A stretch of 64,000 nt of DNA from NCBI RefSeq assembly GCF_014203355.1, contig NZ_JACHIR010000001.1:744001-808000 (forward strand), read 5' to 3'. The position numbers and the translations under genes are program-made. How positions within the stretch are numbered: the stretch's first letter is position 1; each line of letters begins with the position of its first letter. The notes beneath the pieces were generated by a model, which had not been told where the DNA came from, searched no databases, and worked only from the letters and a program-made list of their open reading frames with translations. Shown here piece after piece: positions 62,622 through 64,000 of this stretch. Source of the DNA: Kutzneria kofuensis (lineage in GTDB: Bacteria; Actinomycetota; Actinomycetes; Mycobacteriales; Pseudonocardiaceae).

Positions 62622-63413
62622 TCAGCCGGTGATCGCGGTCAGCGCGCTGTAGTAGCCGCGGTGCCCGTTGGCGGTCGGGTGGTAGGACTCGTTGAGCTTG
62701 TCCCACTGCAGGCTGGTCAGCCACACCGAGTTGCCGGAGCAGATCTCGTGGCCGGTGAACACGGCGGGAGCGTCGACGAACCGGAAGCCGGCGTTGGCCG
62801 CTGCGGTCTGGATGAGGCCGTCGAGCACGTCGGCGGCGTTGTTCAGGGCGGTCCGCTTGGTGTCGCTGAGCCCGAAGAGGCAGTTGCCGCCGATCTTGTA
62901 CATCCGCGGGTAGCCCATCACCACGACCTGCGCCGACGGCGCCTTCGCCCGAATCCCGCTGTACAGGCCGGCGAGCGAGCCCGGCAGCACGGAGCGGCCG
63001 GTGTCGATCGCGGTGGTGACGGCGTTGGTGCACGTGGAATCCGGCAGGTTGAGAATGCACGTTTCCAGCACGCTGACGAAGCCGACGTCGTTGCCGCCGA
63101 CCTGCACGGTGACGAGCGAGGTGTCCGGCGTCAGGCCGGCCGCCGCCTGATTGACGACGTCGGCGACCTCCGCGCCGGAGCAGGACTCCTCGACGTACGT
63201 GGTGGACGGGTGCGCGGCGGCCCACAACCTGCTGTACGCCAGCGGCCCGCGTCGACACGCGTCGTTGGGGTCGTCGTAGGTGTAGGTGCCGACACCGACG
63301 GCGTACGAGTCGCCGAGGGCGACGTATCTGCCGGGAGCCGTGGGGGCGGCGGCGGCTGTGGCGGGCAACAGGATCGCGATCGCAGGGACGAGCAGCAGTG
63401 CCAGACGGCGCAT
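62622..63413 (-). CDS. Secreted SGNH/GDSL esterase or lipase
   Basis: A 263-residue exported hydrolase. The signal peptide is RRLALLLVPAIAILLPATAA, AAAP. Block I is YVALGDSYAVGVGTY with nucleophile Ser. Block III is VQVGGNDVGF and block V is NESYHPTANGHRGY with the catalytic Asx/His pair. Six mature Cys could form three disulfides, as in the Streptomyces esterase/lipase family it resembles. ATG 63413 has GGAGAC upstream. Monocistronic, with a terminator hairpin 9 bp past its stop. Confidence 0.93.
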   Translation of the reverse strand: MRRLALLLVPAIAILLPATAAAAPTAPGRYVALGDSYAVGVGTYTYDDPNDACRRGPLAYSRLWAAAHPSTTYVEESCSGAEVADVVNQAAAGLTPDTSLVTVQVGGNDVGFVSVLETCILNLPDSTCTNAVTTAIDTGRSVLPGSLAGLYSGIRAKAPSAQVVVMGYPRMYKIGGNCLFGLSDTKRTALNNAADVLDGLIQTAAANAGFRFVDAPAVFTGHEICSGNSVWLTSLQWDKLNESYHPTANGHRGYYSALTAITG

Positions 63414-63508
63414 TGATGTCTCCGTTGTCGAAGGCATAGCGGACGATGCTGACGCGATCACTACGAGTAGCAGTTCGAACGTGACTCCGGTAGGCCCGCC
63501 GGTATCGT

Positions 63509-64000
63509 TCACCCGCCGGTCAGCGCGCCGTCGGGCAGGACCGCGTGCACACCCCACGTCGTGTTGGCCACCTGGGTGATCCGCAGGTCCACCACCGGGC
63601 TGGCCAGCGCAAGGGCCGTCGCCCGGTCGACGCCGTACCGCGCCTCCATCCAGTCCAGCATGGCCGACAGCGCCTGCGCCGACGCCTCGTTCAGGTCGGC
63701 GTCGAAGCCGAAGGTCACCCGGCCGGCCGGTGTGATCGCGTGCGCCGTCCGGATCGGGGGCTCCGACACGAGATCCAGCACCAGCCGCGTGGTCATGCCG
63801 CACTCGACCGCCGTCCCGCACACCTCGCCGTCGCCCTGCGCCCCGTGGCCGTCGCCCAGGCACAGCAACGCCTCTGGCACTGTGATCGGCAGGTACAGCG
63901 TCGAGCCCGCGACCAGCTCACGGCAGTCGATGTTGCCGCCGCAGGGCCGGGGCGGGGTCGTCGAGTGCTCTCCCGGCTCGTCCGGCGGCAGCCCGATCAC
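63509..64000 (-). CDS. Acetamidase/formamidase family protein (5' end outside window)
   Basis: The C-terminal ~163 residues are present. It has PPRPCGGNIDCRELVAGSTL, YLPITVPEALLCLGDGHGAQ, GDGEVCGTAVECGMTTRLVL and RVTFGFDADLNEASAQALSA. GGNIDxxxLxAGSxLYLPVxxxGALxxxGDxHAxQGDGEVxGTAxE is the signature of FmdA/acetamidase metal-dependent amidases that release ammonia from short amides. The start lies beyond position 64000. Confidence 0.9.
   Translation of the reverse strand: MIGLPPDEPGEHSTTPPRPCGGNIDCRELVAGSTLYLPITVPEALLCLGDGHGAQGDGEVCGTAVECGMTTRLVLDLVSEPPIRTAHAITPAGRVTFGFDADLNEASAQALSAMLDWMEARYGVDRATALALASPVVDLRITQVANTTWGVHAVLPDGALTGG

Overview
The window is chromosomal DNA from a high-GC actinobacterium, most likely a member of the Pseudonocardiaceae. 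This rests on strong G/C bias at third codon positions, frequent GTG starts, a WhiB protein, a SigB-class partner-switching cassette, LldD2-type lactate dehydrogenase, OpcA, and a tkt-tal-pgi-zwf-opcA-pgl cluster divergent from ctaB. No rRNA, tRNA, CRISPR array or intact mobile element was seen. The family assignment is inference from gene content.

Layout. 1-2.9 kb: sugar ABC transporter genes divergent from a LacI regulator, with two copies of one operator, then a 51-residue Trp-rich small gene. 3.4-11.8 kb: a mosaic of small enzyme/regulator pairs (NmrA-like/TetR, hydrolase/MerR, VOC/TetR, Ser/Thr dehydratase), a secreted tripeptidyl-aminopeptidase-like hydrolase and a truncated DUF885 gene. 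11.1-16 kb: a TetR repressor facing an FAD monooxygenase, L-lactate dehydrogenase and FAD-linked oxidase operon. 16-23 kb: an ECF sigma module with Ser/Thr-rich membrane and secreted proteins, the large helicase HrpA, a pyruvyl-transferase-like protein and a TIGR01777 epimerase. 23.2-29.1 kb: a degenerate SDR/TetR pair, a secreted unknown, a PARG-like macrodomain protein coupled to an APH-fold kinase, and a type III PKS with a methyltransferase.

29.2-38.1 kb: the glgX-treY-treZ glycogen-to-trehalose operon, a WhiB3-like gene, and a GAF-ANTAR / STAS / RsbW-like kinase / SigB-class sigma cassette. The whiB and ANTAR genes have back-to-back promoters of the class that such a sigma factor reads. 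38-45.2 kb: nucleoside hydrolase, a MerR/SDR pair, an accessory patch with transposase relics around an ankyrin-repeat gene, an AraC/aldo-keto reductase pair and a small I36-like secreted protein. 45.2-51.6 kb: recD2 and glyA, with a recognisable ZTP riboswitch leader before glyA, then a glycosyltransferase, a zinc-ribbon protein, a lipoprotein FKBP and a second ECF sigma module. 51.6-61.2 kb: a three-tiered inverted-repeat structure, ctaB, and the pentose-phosphate operon. 61.2-64 kb: hydrolase, P-loop kinase, a secreted SGNH esterase, and the end of an acetamidase/formamidase gene that runs off the right edge.

Regulatory architecture is unusually readable here. At least seven regulator genes have visible inverted-repeat operators in their divergent or upstream promoters. 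Several genes carry a TANNNT hexamer 6-8 nt before the start codon, consistent with leaderless mRNAs. All functional statements come from reading motifs by eye; no database search was possible.
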